A stretch of 46,349 nucleotides of DNA, taken from NCBI GenBank assembly GCA_903844635.1, contig CAIMUF010000072.1:1-46349 (forward strand). The letters are read 5' to 3'. The translations under genes were made by a program, and so were the position numbers. Under the pieces are notes generated by a model. The model saw nothing but the letters and a program-made list of their open reading frames with translations, was not told the origin of the DNA and ran no database searches. The stretch comes from an uncultured Sulfuricurvum sp. (lineage in GTDB: Bacteria > Campylobacterota > Campylobacteria > Campylobacterales > Sulfurimonadaceae). The stretch's first letter is position 1. Each line of letters begins with the position of its first letter. Below, piece after piece: positions 23,248 through 30,813 of the stretch.

Positions 23248-23603
23248 TCCTCTCGGGAGGGCTTATATGAGCGGTTAAACGTTCAGCTTTGGCTCCATGA
23301 CGTTCATGGTAAGCCCTTTTATACTGCCCCACAAGCTAACAAGTGCAGTCAATAAAGTATCTCAATGGTTGGAACCAGTGGGGATGATACTTATAAAAGC
23401 TTTTAATGATGCACACAGCGTTTCCGACAAATGACGTTCGGTGTGTATCGCTAAAGGCTTTGAGTGTAAGAGTTGTAAAACCGTTCTATAAAACCCGTCA
23501 CAACACGCAGGGTCACTCACTGTCTTAAACGGACTGCTACGAACAGCCCGAAATATCCAAATTAACAAAGGAATACGAAATGATACACCAAAAACAAGAA
23601 AAA
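23248..23603 (+). repeat. Duplicated non-coding leader element, copy 2
   Basis: The stretch 23236-23579 has no credible gene. It repeats copy 1 in order: hairpin CCTC-tcgg-GAGG (loop differs, stem kept) with ATGAGCG, the 51-base block (23396-23446, one mismatch), and the AAACGGACTGCTACGAACAG block from 23527 followed by aattaacaaaggaatacg. Sequence between blocks has diverged. An extra inverted repeat AAGTATC...GATACTT lies upstream of the 51-base block. Confidence 0.6.
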
Positions 23604-23705
23604 CAGCGTTTACCGCTAAAACGTACCGGATTACGGATTGTTAAAAAGAAGTCAGACATAACCCACAACATCCTACATTGTGGCTCAGGGTGGATGGAAT
23701 TATGA
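23580..23705 (+). CDS. Short ORF, copy 2 (41 residues)
   Basis: This 41-residue frame begins MIHQKQEKQRLPLKR, a near copy of the peptide at 22956, and continues with a basic segment (LRIVKKKSDITHNIL). The same ribosome site (aaagga) lies 9 bases upstream. It overlaps the tiny ORF at 23702 by ATGA. The chain of overlaps leading to the methyltransferase gene supports translation. Function unknown. Confidence 0.45.
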   Translation: MIHQKQEKQRLPLKRTGLRIVKKKSDITHNILHCGSGWMEL

Positions 23706-23773
23706 AAAAGATTGAAACGATTATGAATCGGTTCGAAAACTGGATGGAAAAAATGGGAACGAGGATTTTTTGA
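23702..23773 (+). CDS. Tiny ORF coupled to the methyltransferase gene
   Basis: This 23-residue frame (starts MKKIETIMNRFENWMEK) begins within the stop of the preceding short ORF and ends one base into the methyltransferase ATG (TGATG). Such back-to-back overlaps suggest translational coupling rather than an independent function. It could be a chance frame; no family recognised. Confidence 0.35.
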   Translation: MKKIETIMNRFENWMEKMGTRIF

Positions 23774-24570
23774 TGAGCCTATTTGACGAACCACCAAAAG
23801 GGTTATCAACAATAAATCTATTCGCTGACAAAAAAACGAAATGCGAATTTTATAACGATAACTTCCAAAACTACAAACGATACGGGATAAGAAAAGCTCA
23901 ACTTGTTATCGCTGACATTCCCTATAACTTAGGGATTAACGCTTATGCAAGCTCGACAGAGTGGTACATAGACGGTGATAATAAAAAAGGTGAGAGCAAG
24001 AAGGCTGGAAAAGCTTTTTTTGGTACTGACTTTAATTTTAATATCGCTGAATATATGCACTTTTGTAGCAAACTCCTTGTTAAAGAGCCGAAAGAAACTG
24101 GTAAAGCTCCTGCAATGATCGTATTTTGTGCGTTTAACCAAATGCAAACGGTTATGGATTACGGCAAAAAATACGGGTTTAAAAATAGTTACCCCATCTT
24201 TTTTATCAAAGATTATTCCCCACAAGTTTTAAAAGCAAACATGAAAATCGTTGGAGCGACTGAGCACGCAGTTGTTTTATATCGGGAAAAACTTCCAAAG
24301 TTCAACAACAATGGAAAGATGGTTTTTAACTGGATGAAATGGAATAGTGACTCAAAGAATATCCCAAAAATTCACCCAACACAAAAGCCCGTAAATGTGC
24401 TTGCGGAATTGATACGAATATTTACCGATGAGGGCGACGTAGTGATCGACCCATGCGCGGGTAGTGGCTCAACGCTTCGAGCGTGTGCGGAACTAAACAG
24501 ACACTCATACGGCTTTGAAATATCAAGAGATATGTACAAAAAAGCTAAAAAAGAAATGTTATTACAATGA
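23773..24570 (+). CDS. Site-specific DNA methyltransferase (N4/N6 type)
   Basis: This 265-residue orphan methyltransferase has the catalytic motif IV as ADIPYNLG (residues about 47-54) before the cofactor-binding motif I VIDPCAGSGST (about 222-232), an order typical of beta-class enzymes. HPTQKP and CAELNRHSYGFEIS are further family landmarks. No partner restriction gene is nearby. In phages such enzymes usually protect DNA against host restriction. The ATG at 23773 is preferred; TTG 23770 is directly upstream. Confidence 0.92.
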   Translation: MSLFDEPPKGLSTINLFADKKTKCEFYNDNFQNYKRYGIRKAQLVIADIPYNLGINAYASSTEWYIDGDNKKGESKKAGKAFFGTDFNFNIAEYMHFCSKLLVKEPKETGKAPAMIVFCAFNQMQTVMDYGKKYGFKNSYPIFFIKDYSPQVLKANMKIVGATEHAVVLYREKLPKFNNNGKMVFNWMKWNSDSKNIPKIHPTQKPVNVLAELIRIFTDEGDVVIDPCAGSGSTLRACAELNRHSYGFEISRDMYKKAKKEMLLQ

Positions 24571-24580
24571 AGGAAATTGA

Positions 24581-24823
24581 ATGATTAACAAACGCCAAAG
24601 AGACGAATTACTCCTCTCGTTTTTTCCTAAAGAGAAAGAGATTTTAGTAAACGCATACAACCTCCAAAAAGAGCTACAGCAAAAAGACGAAATAGAACGA
24701 GCATTGATCGACTTAACAACTCGCTTTATGGCTTTAAAAGACAAACTGGAACAAACGCGCTATGAGGTTTTTGAGCTGAAAGCGACTGCTCCATATTATG
24801 AAAGATTTGAGGTAGTAGCATGA
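24581..24823 (+). CDS. Hypothetical coiled-coil small protein
   Basis: This 80-residue, strongly helical, charged protein (KEKEILVNAYNLQKELQQKD) has no membrane segment or known motif. A ribosome site (aagga) precedes its ATG and it overlaps the RecE-like nuclease gene by ATGA. Its place in the recombination operon suggests an accessory role, but I do not recognise it. Confidence 0.6.
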   Translation: MINKRQRDELLLSFFPKEKEILVNAYNLQKELQQKDEIERALIDLTTRFMALKDKLEQTRYEVFELKATAPYYERFEVVA

Positions 24824-25626
24824 GCAAATTAATCCAACCAATGACAAACGAACAATATCACGCCCACCCTGCACTTGGTTCAACAAACATAAAAGAGATC
24901 CTGAAAAATCCTTACAAATTCAAAATGGGTGTTAAAAAAGAACAAACCCCCGCGATGGTGATGGGTTCCGCTATTCACTGCATGGTTTTAGAGCCTCACC
25001 TATTCGATGAGGATTACGCAATAGCCCCTCAGTACGACGGAAGAACGAAAGAGGGAAAAGCTATCAAGGAAGAGTTTGAAACTCAATCAATCGGGAAAAC
25101 TGTGTTGAGAAATGATGACTATGTTATCGCCAAAAGTTGTGCCGATGCAATACTTCAAAGCGATGCAAAATGTTTCTTTCAAGGCGGTATCGCTGAAAAA
25201 GAATTCTTTGGAGAAATTGACGGTATCGAGGTTAAATGCAAGCCCGATTATTTCATTGAAGAGTTAGGACTGGTCGTTGATATTAAAAAGACGGTCGATG
25301 CTTCAAAGGATGGATTTGCCAAAGCGTGTGCTAATTTCGGTTACCACGTGTCGGCTGCACACTACATCGATACTTTACGCTCAATCGGAAAGCGAGTTGA
25401 TAAATTCGTACTGGTATGCGTTGAGCCTGAATTTCCATTCATGGTGGCAGTGTATGAATTCTGTGAAGCGGATTTAGATTTAGGACGCGAGAAAGTCAAA
25501 CAAGCCATTGAGATTTACAAGCGTATTGATGAATTCGACAAACCGTTGTATCGAGACAAAGAGGACACGACGCAACTTGCTCAAACTATTGTGCTTCCAT
25601 CGTATGCACATTATCAAAATAATTAA
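24820..25626 (+). CDS. RecE-like exonuclease (PD-(D/E)XK, exodeoxyribonuclease VIII type)
   Basis: This 268-residue protein matches the DUF3799/RecE nuclease domain: the start with NEQYHAHPALGSTNIKEILK, MVMGSAIHCMVLEP (residues about 46-59), and the nuclease core VKCKPDYF with VVDIKKTVDAS (Asp and Lys of the PD-DxK site, about 137-165). A Tyr/His-containing ending, FGYHVSAAHYIDTL, is also typical. It would resect double-stranded ends to give 3' tails for RecT, encoded two genes later. This is the phage's single-strand annealing recombination pair. Confidence 0.88.
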   Translation: MSKLIQPMTNEQYHAHPALGSTNIKEILKNPYKFKMGVKKEQTPAMVMGSAIHCMVLEPHLFDEDYAIAPQYDGRTKEGKAIKEEFETQSIGKTVLRNDDYVIAKSCADAILQSDAKCFFQGGIAEKEFFGEIDGIEVKCKPDYFIEELGLVVDIKKTVDASKDGFAKACANFGYHVSAAHYIDTLRSIGKRVDKFVLVCVEPEFPFMVAVYEFCEADLDLGREKVKQAIEIYKRIDEFDKPLYRDKEDTTQLAQTIVLPSYAHYQNN

Positions 25627-25638
25627 GAGGTTGAAGTT

Positions 25639-26175
25639 ATGAAATTAGAGCAATTCAATGAAATGGTAGCATCGGTTGAAGCAGAACAAAGAGCTATTTT
25701 TAACAAAGCAAAAGAGCTAAAAAATAATGGCGTTACTGTTCTTAAAGAGTACGAAAAAATAGGGGCTATGTCGCACGGTTGGTGGTCACATAAAGGGTTA
25801 GTCATAAAAGTAGAAGTCCAATGCGATACGCTCAAAGGCATGGACATTGAAGATTTAATTGAAGAGCTAAACGAGCTTATGAAAGGATATGAATCTTGCG
25901 ATGGTATTGCAAAAAGTGCAATTAAAAACGAGGTAGATGTTGGTAATGAGTATATTTCATATATTGGATATAAGTATGAATATTATGAGCTTTCAGAAGA
26001 AAAACTAGAAAGTGAAATTATGCGCTTATGTCGTGAAAAAATTGCAGAAGAATTAAAGCCAATCGATGTTGAAAAATCAGTTATTCCAGATTGCAAAATC
26101 GTTCAATTATTTAGAGATGGCTCGATTGATTGGGAAACTTTACAGAAAATTACATATAAAAATTGCCAAATATAA
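25639..26175 (+). CDS. Hypothetical protein between RecE-like and RecT genes
   Basis: This 178-residue, acidic, soluble protein is not a family I can name. It is helical at the start (FNEMVASVEAEQRAIFNKAK) and has a motif-like GAMSHGWWSHKGLVIKVEV (about residues 42-60), then further Glu/Lys-rich helices. A ribosome site (gaggt) precedes it. It lies inside the recombination operon and ends 10 bases before recT, so an accessory recombination role is possible. Confidence 0.65.
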   Translation: MKLEQFNEMVASVEAEQRAIFNKAKELKNNGVTVLKEYEKIGAMSHGWWSHKGLVIKVEVQCDTLKGMDIEDLIEELNELMKGYESCDGIAKSAIKNEVDVGNEYISYIGYKYEYYELSEEKLESEIMRLCREKIAEELKPIDVEKSVIPDCKIVQLFRDGSIDWETLQKITYKNCQI

Positions 26176-26185
26176 GGATAAAAAA

Positions 26186-27157
26186 ATGAGCGCATTAACA
26201 GTAAGAGATCAGGCAATTAGTAGCGGATTGGTTGCAAAACAAAAAATGATTACCTCCCTACTTATGGGGGATAAATCAAAATCAGATAAGTTCTTGGCCA
26301 CGGCCGTCAAGGTAGCAGGTGATAGCAAATTATCAGCGTGTAAAGTTGAATCGGTAATCGATGCGTGTATCTTGGTTGCTCAGTTGGGATTAGATTTAAA
26401 TCCCGTTATCTCACACGCATATCTTGTCCCGTACAAAGACAGTGTGCAAGTGATCGTCACAGCTCGCGGATATACAGCAATCGCAACGCGTACCGGATGG
26501 AAGATTAAAAGTTTCATTGTTTACGAAGATGACTTTTTCAATTACGAGATAAACGGCTTCCAAGAAACAATCACTTTCCGTAAAAATCTTGATACAGCTG
26601 GCGAAACGTTCAAATACGCAGTAGCAATGGCAGAAAGCCCAGATGGTGAGCTTTATATCGAAGTTATGAATAAAGGGCAGGTAGACAAAATTAGAGCTAC
26701 AAGCCAAAGCGGTGGCAAGACTGACAAATGGGGCAAACCTACAATTTGGGAGCAATGGTACGATCAGCAAGCACTTAAAACGGTAATTAAACGACTTAAT
26801 AAAAAGCTTCCACTCGGTGAACAAATGATGTTAGCCATCGCATCAGATGAAAATACAATCGAAACAGTTGAAGCAATTGAAAGTCCAAAGAACGTTGATT
26901 TAAACGCAATGATGCAAACAAAGGTAGCACCGAAAGTCGAACCAATCAAAGAGGCAGAAGTTATCGAGCCTGAACTGTCAGGATTGGAAAAATTCTTTAA
27001 CGGTCGCGGTATGACAGACGATGAGAAAAGCAACTTCATAAAGTGGGCAAATATCACCGATGAAACAGAAGATGGATTTTTAGCATTAGGTCAAGGAAAA
27101 TGTGAAGAAATCTTGGAAGAGTTTTATGCTGAAAAAGAGGCGGATATAAACGTATGA
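26186..27157 (+). CDS. recT: RecT-family recombinase
   Basis: This 323-residue single-strand annealing protein has the RecT core: FLATAVKVAGDSKLSACKVE, VAQLGLDLNPVISHAYLVPY, VIVTARGYTAIATRTGW, and SGGKTDKWGKPTIWEQWYDQ with ALKTVIKRLNKKLPL (residues about 35-225). An acidic variable tail follows. I chose the ATG at 26186 (aagga upstream); an earlier in-frame start at 26066 would overlap the previous gene by over 100 bases. It pairs with the RecE-like nuclease. Confidence 0.95.
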   Translation: MSALTVRDQAISSGLVAKQKMITSLLMGDKSKSDKFLATAVKVAGDSKLSACKVESVIDACILVAQLGLDLNPVISHAYLVPYKDSVQVIVTARGYTAIATRTGWKIKSFIVYEDDFFNYEINGFQETITFRKNLDTAGETFKYAVAMAESPDGELYIEVMNKGQVDKIRATSQSGGKTDKWGKPTIWEQWYDQQALKTVIKRLNKKLPLGEQMMLAIASDENTIETVEAIESPKNVDLNAMMQTKVAPKVEPIKEAEVIEPELSGLEKFFNGRGMTDDEKSNFIKWANITDETEDGFLALGQGKCEEILEEFYAEKEADINV

Positions 27158-27306
27158 ATAGCAACCTAAAAAAAGCAATTCAATATTACGAACTGCATCA
27201 ATCGCTTTCGTTTCACCACGTGGGGCAGAAGTTTTTTATCGATGCTCAATACTTACAGCAAAAATGGGCTGAATATCAAAACAATAAAAAGGTAAAAAAT
27301 GCTTAA
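27154..27306 (+). CDS. Small hypothetical protein (50 residues)
   Basis: This short frame starts in the stop of recT (ATGA) and overlaps the next gene by 8 bases. The product (NLKKAIQYYELHQSLSF... QYLQQKWAEY) is helical and soluble. Overlaps at both ends in a tightly packed operon make it likely to be translated. Family unknown. Confidence 0.6.
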   Translation: MNSNLKKAIQYYELHQSLSFHHVGQKFFIDAQYLQQKWAEYQNNKKVKNA

Positions 27307-27541
27307 AAAATTTGACAAAACATACGAAGAACAACAAAAGTCAATCCGATTTTATCGAATAATTACGGCTTTATTATCTGTAATATTCCTTGTAATTACT
27401 CTTAAATATGAAAGTGAAAATAATGCTCTTCTTGGGGAGCTTACTGTTCAAGTGAAGGCACATGAAAAGCTTTCTATCACGTATGATACTTTGAACCGTG
27501 ATGTCGTTAGTGGCTCGTGCCTTCTACGCTCGCAATTATGA
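27299..27541 (+). CDS. Small protein with one membrane segment
   Basis: This 80-residue protein has a single hydrophobic segment (residues 20-37, YRIITALLSVIFLVITL) and a C-terminal helical tail. It overlaps both neighbours (8 bases upstream, ATGA downstream). No family recognised. A membrane-located phage accessory function is all that can be said. Confidence 0.6.
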   Translation: MLKKFDKTYEEQQKSIRFYRIITALLSVIFLVITLKYESENNALLGELTVQVKAHEKLSITYDTLNRDVVSGSCLLRSQL

Positions 27542-27882
27542 CCGGAATATCGAAAGCCGATCAACTAAAACGCAATGCACCGCTAAAAGAAAAACCATTC
27601 AAATCAAAACATTACTTAGCGTGGTTTCACAGCCAAGGCTTCGGGTGTATAGTTTGCGCCAATCCACAGATAGAAGCCCACCACGTAAAAGAACATTCAA
27701 GCGACAATAGAGACGATCGGTACATTTTGCCACTATGTGAATACTATCACCGATACAGCGAATTTATGTCCCCTCACGGCTCACCTAAAATATGGCGTGA
27801 AACCTATCCGCTCGATGTTCAAAAATCAATCGCTACGAAATTATTTGAGGTATGGAAGAATGAATCTATGGATACCGATTAA
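27538..27882 (+). CDS. HNH-like zinc-binding phage protein (recombination region)
   Basis: This 114-residue protein carries CIVCANPQIEAHHVKEHSS followed by YILPLCEYYHR (about residues 38-75), a Cys/His arrangement of HNH or DUF968-like phage nucleases found near RusA and SSB genes. PHGSPKIWRETYP after it is typical of this group. I chose ATG 27538 (ATGA overlap with the previous stop) over GTG 27517. It likely acts on DNA in recombination, like Ref- or Nin-type proteins; the exact activity is uncertain. Confidence 0.72.
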   Translation: MTGISKADQLKRNAPLKEKPFKSKHYLAWFHSQGFGCIVCANPQIEAHHVKEHSSDNRDDRYILPLCEYYHRYSEFMSPHGSPKIWRETYPLDVQKSIATKLFEVWKNESMDTD

Positions 27883-28243
27883 ACCACAACCCGCACCACG
27901 ACCACGAGTTACAAGAAACGGAACGTACAACGATCCAAAATATACAAACTACAAAAAAGCTATCTCCATGATAGCAAAGTCAAAAATCAAAACCCCCACG
28001 ATGTCACCAATATTTATGAAGATTGAATTTTTCTTTGAGATTCCGAAATCATGGAGCAAGGTTAAAAAAGATGGAGCTAAATGGCATATATCTCGACCTG
28101 ACACGGATAATTTGGTAAAGGGTGTGAAAGATGCGTTAAATGGTATCGCGTACCGTGATGATGCTCAGGTGTGCTTTTTACAAGCACGTAAACAATACGC
28201 TCAAACGAGTGGTATTTTAATTGAAATTGAGGAAATTTTATGA
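27860..28243 (+). CDS. rusA: RusA-type Holliday junction resolvase
   Basis: This 127-residue protein shows RusA motifs: IPIKPQPAPRPRVTRNGTYN at the N-terminus and SRPDTDNLVKGVKDALNGIA followed by RDDAQVC (about 81-109), which hold the conserved Asp residues of the active site. It resolves recombination junctions before packaging. I use the ATG at 27860; an upstream in-frame start lies inside the HNH-like gene. It overlaps the next small gene by ATGA. Confidence 0.92.
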   Translation: MNLWIPIKPQPAPRPRVTRNGTYNDPKYTNYKKAISMIAKSKIKTPTMSPIFMKIEFFFEIPKSWSKVKKDGAKWHISRPDTDNLVKGVKDALNGIAYRDDAQVCFLQARKQYAQTSGILIEIEEIL

Positions 28244-28419
28244 AAGCATTAATGGTTATTTTATTTATAGTTGCACTTTTGGGAGTTGCGTTTTTATTTT
28301 CAGTAGGACTGACATGGGTTATCTGTTGGGCGTTTGGATTGCAGTTCTCATGGAAAATTGCAGTAGGTGTATGGATTTTAGTGATTATTTTAAAATCTAT
28401 TTTTGGAGCACGTAAATGA
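28240..28419 (+). CDS. Small membrane protein between rusA and ssb
   Basis: This 59-residue protein starts in the rusA stop and ends in the ssb start (ATGA overlaps at both ends, ribosome site gagga upstream). Nearly all of it is hydrophobic: about residues 3-29 (ALMVILFIVALLGVAFLFSV) and 34-52 (FGLQFSWKIAVGVWILVIIL), with a basic end. Two membrane helices are likely. Function unknown. Confidence 0.65.
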   Translation: MKALMVILFIVALLGVAFLFSVGLTWVICWAFGLQFSWKIAVGVWILVIILKSIFGARK

Positions 28420-28904
28420 GCTTTAACAAAATAATTCTAGTTGGAAATTTAACAAAAGAAATTGAGCTTCGTTACGCTCAATCAGGAAGCGCAATCGCAA
28501 ACACATCAATTGCAACGAGCCGAAAATTCACTGTAAACGGTGAGAAAAAAGAAGAGGTTTGTTTCGTTAATTTAACCTTTTTTGGACGTTCAGGCGAAAT
28601 TGCCAATCAATACCTTCGTAAGGGTTCAAAAATACTCGTTGAGGGACGATTGAATTTCGACCAATGGGTTGATAAAGAGGGGCAAAAACGCTCTAAACAC
28701 TCCGTAATCGTTGAGACAATGCAAATGCTTGATACTAAGCCGAAAGAAGAATACGGGCAAAGCGAACAACAACCATACACCCCACCAACACCAACCTACG
28801 AAGCACCTGCACGACATACAGACTACAAACCTGCACCGCGCCAAGAGATGCCGAAAAATACTCTTCCTGAGATAGATATAGATAGTGAAGAAATCCCATT
28901 TTGA
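28416..28904 (+). CDS. ssb: Single-stranded DNA-binding protein
   Basis: This 162-residue protein starts with the OB-fold pattern SFNKIILVGNLTKEIELRYA and has VCFVNLTFFGRSGEIANQYL and KGSKILVEGRLNFDQWVDKE (residues about 1-100). A Pro/Thr-rich linker follows, and the acidic tip ends in EEIPF, which recruits partner proteins in SSB. It is a phage copy within the recombination operon, supporting replication and RecT recombination. Length is usual. Confidence 0.95.
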   Translation: MSFNKIILVGNLTKEIELRYAQSGSAIANTSIATSRKFTVNGEKKEEVCFVNLTFFGRSGEIANQYLRKGSKILVEGRLNFDQWVDKEGQKRSKHSVIVETMQMLDTKPKEEYGQSEQQPYTPPTPTYEAPARHTDYKPAPRQEMPKNTLPEIDIDSEEIPF

Positions 28905-28915
28905 AAGAATAAATA

Positions 28916-29095
28916 ATGAAAAAACAATACAAAAATTTTACAATTGAACCAACAAATGGCAAATGGTGGGTAGTTCGCAAAGATGGAAATCTTATCGCAC
29001 GAACTCCCGATGAAGAAAGTGCAAGGCAAAAAATTTGGTTAGAAACTGAACTTACGATGCCGATTACCGATGATATGATGGAAATACTAAAATGA
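28916..29095 (+). CDS. Small hypothetical protein (59 residues)
   Basis: This short protein follows ssb by 11 bases. Its sequence FTIEPTNGKWWVVRKDGNLI with TPDEESARQKIW reads as a compact beta-hairpin plus helix, similar in style to many small phage proteins of unknown role. It overlaps the next frame by ATGA. No ribosome site better than gaaag is visible. Confidence 0.6.
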   Translation: MKKQYKNFTIEPTNGKWWVVRKDGNLIARTPDEESARQKIWLETELTMPITDDMMEILK

Positions 29096-29259
29096 AATAA
29101 AAACAACGATGCGGAAACGCCACAACACTAAACGGAAAAGAAATAAACAACGTCGCGCTAAATAGAAGTGGAATTCCTCAATTAGGTGCTAATCATAGCT
29201 TCCTCACAATCGGAAAAAGTAGGAGTGTAAAAGATCGAAGTAAGAAGGTTGAGGTATGA
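29092..29259 (+). pseudogene. Small phage gene with a stop at codon 3, otherwise open
   Basis: The ATG at 29092 overlaps the previous stop (ATGA). The frame meets TAA at 29098-29100 and then stays open for 52 codons to a TGA at 29257-29259, which overlaps the next ATG in the same ATGA manner. The continuation (QRCGNATTLNGKEINNVALN) looks protein-like, but has no in-frame ATG. Matching overlaps at both ends argue for a true gene broken by a nonsense change. Confidence 0.5.
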
Positions 29260-29477
29260 CAAGAGAAGAATATTTTGAAAGATGGAATTTGCAAGTTACA
29301 GGTCTTGGAAAAGTTATACTTACTAACAAGTATATTGATTTCCTTGAACAACGCATAAAAGAACTAGAAACACCTAAAAAATGCGATGATTGTATACATT
29401 ATGATGGTGATTTTGAAATATACCCATGCAGTATATGCTCTTATGCTTTTAATGATATGTACGAACCAAGGGAATAG
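29256..29477 (+). CDS. Small CxxC zinc-ribbon-like hypothetical protein
   Basis: This 73-residue protein has a helical N-terminal half (EEYFERWNLQVTGLGKVIL) and a C-terminal pair of Cys motifs (KKCDDCIHY... YPCSICSYAF, about 42-63) that could bind zinc. A ribosome site (gaggt) precedes it. Family not recognised; such proteins in early phage regions often bind DNA or host proteins, which is only a guess here. Confidence 0.6.
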   Translation: MTREEYFERWNLQVTGLGKVILTNKYIDFLEQRIKELETPKKCDDCIHYDGDFEIYPCSICSYAFNDMYEPRE

Positions 29478-29479
29478 GT

Positions 29480-30298
29480 ATGACTCCATACGAAAGATAT
29501 TGCGCTCAAATGAAAGAGCGCGGATTGAAACCAACAATGAACGAAGTGCAACTCCATGAAGCATGGGGCATTAAAACTGAAGCCGATCATATCCCGCTTG
29601 TAGCTCGCAAAAGTGCAACTGGCAAAAGAGTCGAGCCGTCACTACATAATCATGGGGCTAACAAAAAAGATACCAATCCACCACTAAAAGTGAACCTCTT
29701 AGACACTCCAAAGCCAACATCAAACGAGCTTTTGCAAGTTCTTGAAAATAGACTAAACGCAAAGAAAAAATCCCCAAAGCTAAAGGCTGTGAAGCCTCCA
29801 AAAATCAAAGCGGTAAAAGTTCCGAAGCCTCCGAAAGTATCAAAGCCAAAGGCAGTTTTGAAATATTCTACCCCCGAAGAGAAACGATTACGTACGAATA
29901 TGTTATATGCGGAACGAATGAAGAAGAAACGGGAAGCGGAAGGGAAAACGGGACGGTTCTTGATGGAGAGTCTATCTCCGGAAGAACAATTGGAGCACAA
30001 ACGAATTCAACGCAAACAGTATCGAGAAGCTCACAAAGCAAAATACGGTGTGAAAGTATTAAATGTAGAAGAGATCGAACGCAAGAAACAAATCGCGCGG
30101 GAATGGTACGCTCGGAACAGAGAGAAGCGATGGATTGTACGCAACGAATACATAGCAACCAATCCCGAAGCGCGAGCACTGAAAAATCAAGCAGTACGAG
30201 TATGGGAAGAGAAGAACCGCGAACACCGTCGGGAATATTCAAGACAATGGGCGTTAGCGAAACGGAAGAAATTGAGAGAAGAGACTTTGGCAGCATAA
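29480..30298 (+). CDS. Highly basic Lys/Pro-rich hypothetical protein
   Basis: This 272-residue protein has an N-terminal domain (residues 1-60) and a Lys/Pro repeat linker with KAVKPPKIKAVKVPKPPKV (about 98-125) like histone H1 tails. A long Arg/Lys/Glu-rich helical half follows, with repeated R-x-Y-x-x-N/H-R units (IAREWYARNREKRW, REYSRQWALAKRKK). The net charge is strongly positive, so nucleic acid binding is likely. No known family identified. Confidence 0.65.
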   Translation: MTPYERYCAQMKERGLKPTMNEVQLHEAWGIKTEADHIPLVARKSATGKRVEPSLHNHGANKKDTNPPLKVNLLDTPKPTSNELLQVLENRLNAKKKSPKLKAVKPPKIKAVKVPKPPKVSKPKAVLKYSTPEEKRLRTNMLYAERMKKKREAEGKTGRFLMESLSPEEQLEHKRIQRKQYREAHKAKYGVKVLNVEEIERKKQIAREWYARNREKRWIVRNEYIATNPEARALKNQAVRVWEEKNREHRREYSRQWALAKRKKLREETLAA

Positions 30299-30378
30299 AC
30301 GATTATTTCGATGCGATTGAAGCTCAACAGATTTTAAAAAAGATGAGAAACAAAAATGGCAAAATTAACACACGGTGA
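30247..30378 (+). CDS. Small hypothetical ORF overlapping the basic protein gene
   Basis: A 43-residue frame from the ATG at 30247 overlaps the end of the previous gene by 52 bases. The part beyond the overlap (DFGSINDYFDAIEAQQILKK) looks like real protein and bridges to the next gene, which it overlaps by 23 bases. The start is uncertain and no good ribosome site is seen. Confidence 0.4.
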   Translation: MGVSETEEIERRDFGSINDYFDAIEAQQILKKMRNKNGKINTR

Positions 30379-30535
30379 GCACGTTTTTATAAAGAGACAA
30401 AACCTTGATTTTACGTTGTCTCTTGATAGGATGGTGCAATGTTTAAGCAAGCAAATTCCACCGCGCATGAGCTACGAAAAAGTAATGACGTATTACAAAA
30501 ATAAACTAAATTGTGTTTGGGAGAGTTTGAAATGA
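30356..30535 (+). CDS. Small hypothetical protein (59 residues)
   Basis: This frame runs from ATG 30356 to a stop that overlaps the next ATG (ATGA). The product (LTHGEHVFIKRQNLDFTLSL, then helical) is mildly basic with no motif I recognise. The gene fills the interval before the 30532 gene with the same overlap style as its neighbours, which supports translation. Confidence 0.5.
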   Translation: MAKLTHGEHVFIKRQNLDFTLSLDRMVQCLSKQIPPRMSYEKVMTYYKNKLNCVWESLK

Positions 30536-30813
30536 AAGAGTGTATCGAATTAGAACACAGCGATGAATACCAACGCGGATATGCAGATGGAATCGAGAGT
30601 TTTAGAGCTACGTTTGAGAGCATTACACAACCTAAAACGTGTGAAACTTATAGACGATACCGTCCATGGAAATGTACCGATGGAAGTTTTCTTGATATTG
30701 GAGACTGTGATTATGATATTCGCTATGGAAGAGAACTTGTAGATGAGAGCTATCAAGGATTTGTAAAAGATGATTTTGGATGTACTGAATATGAACAAAA
30801 GGTAATCGAATGA
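30532..30813 (+). CDS. Hypothetical acidic protein (93 residues)
   Basis: The ATG at 30532 (overlapping the previous stop) gives a 93-residue acidic protein with HSDEYQRGYADGIESFR near the start and an aromatic middle (ETYRRYRPWKCTDGSF). The YQRGYADGIE motif is frequent in small phage proteins of unknown role. It overlaps the following gene by ATGA. An upstream in-frame start at 30511 is less likely. Confidence 0.6.
   Translation: MKECIELEHSDEYQRGYADGIESFRATFESITQPKTCETYRRYRPWKCTDGSFLDIGDCDYDIRYGRELVDESYQGFVKDDFGCTEYEQKVIE

Noticed and set aside
23406-23528. 40-codon frame inside the duplicated 51-base block (copy 2)
   Set aside because: The matching frame in copy 1 is only 18 codons, neither has a ribosome site, and the block looks conserved as nucleic acid.
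29109-29165. 18-codon very basic frame
   Set aside because: Tiny, without ribosome site, and inside the better supported interrupted gene at 29092-29259.
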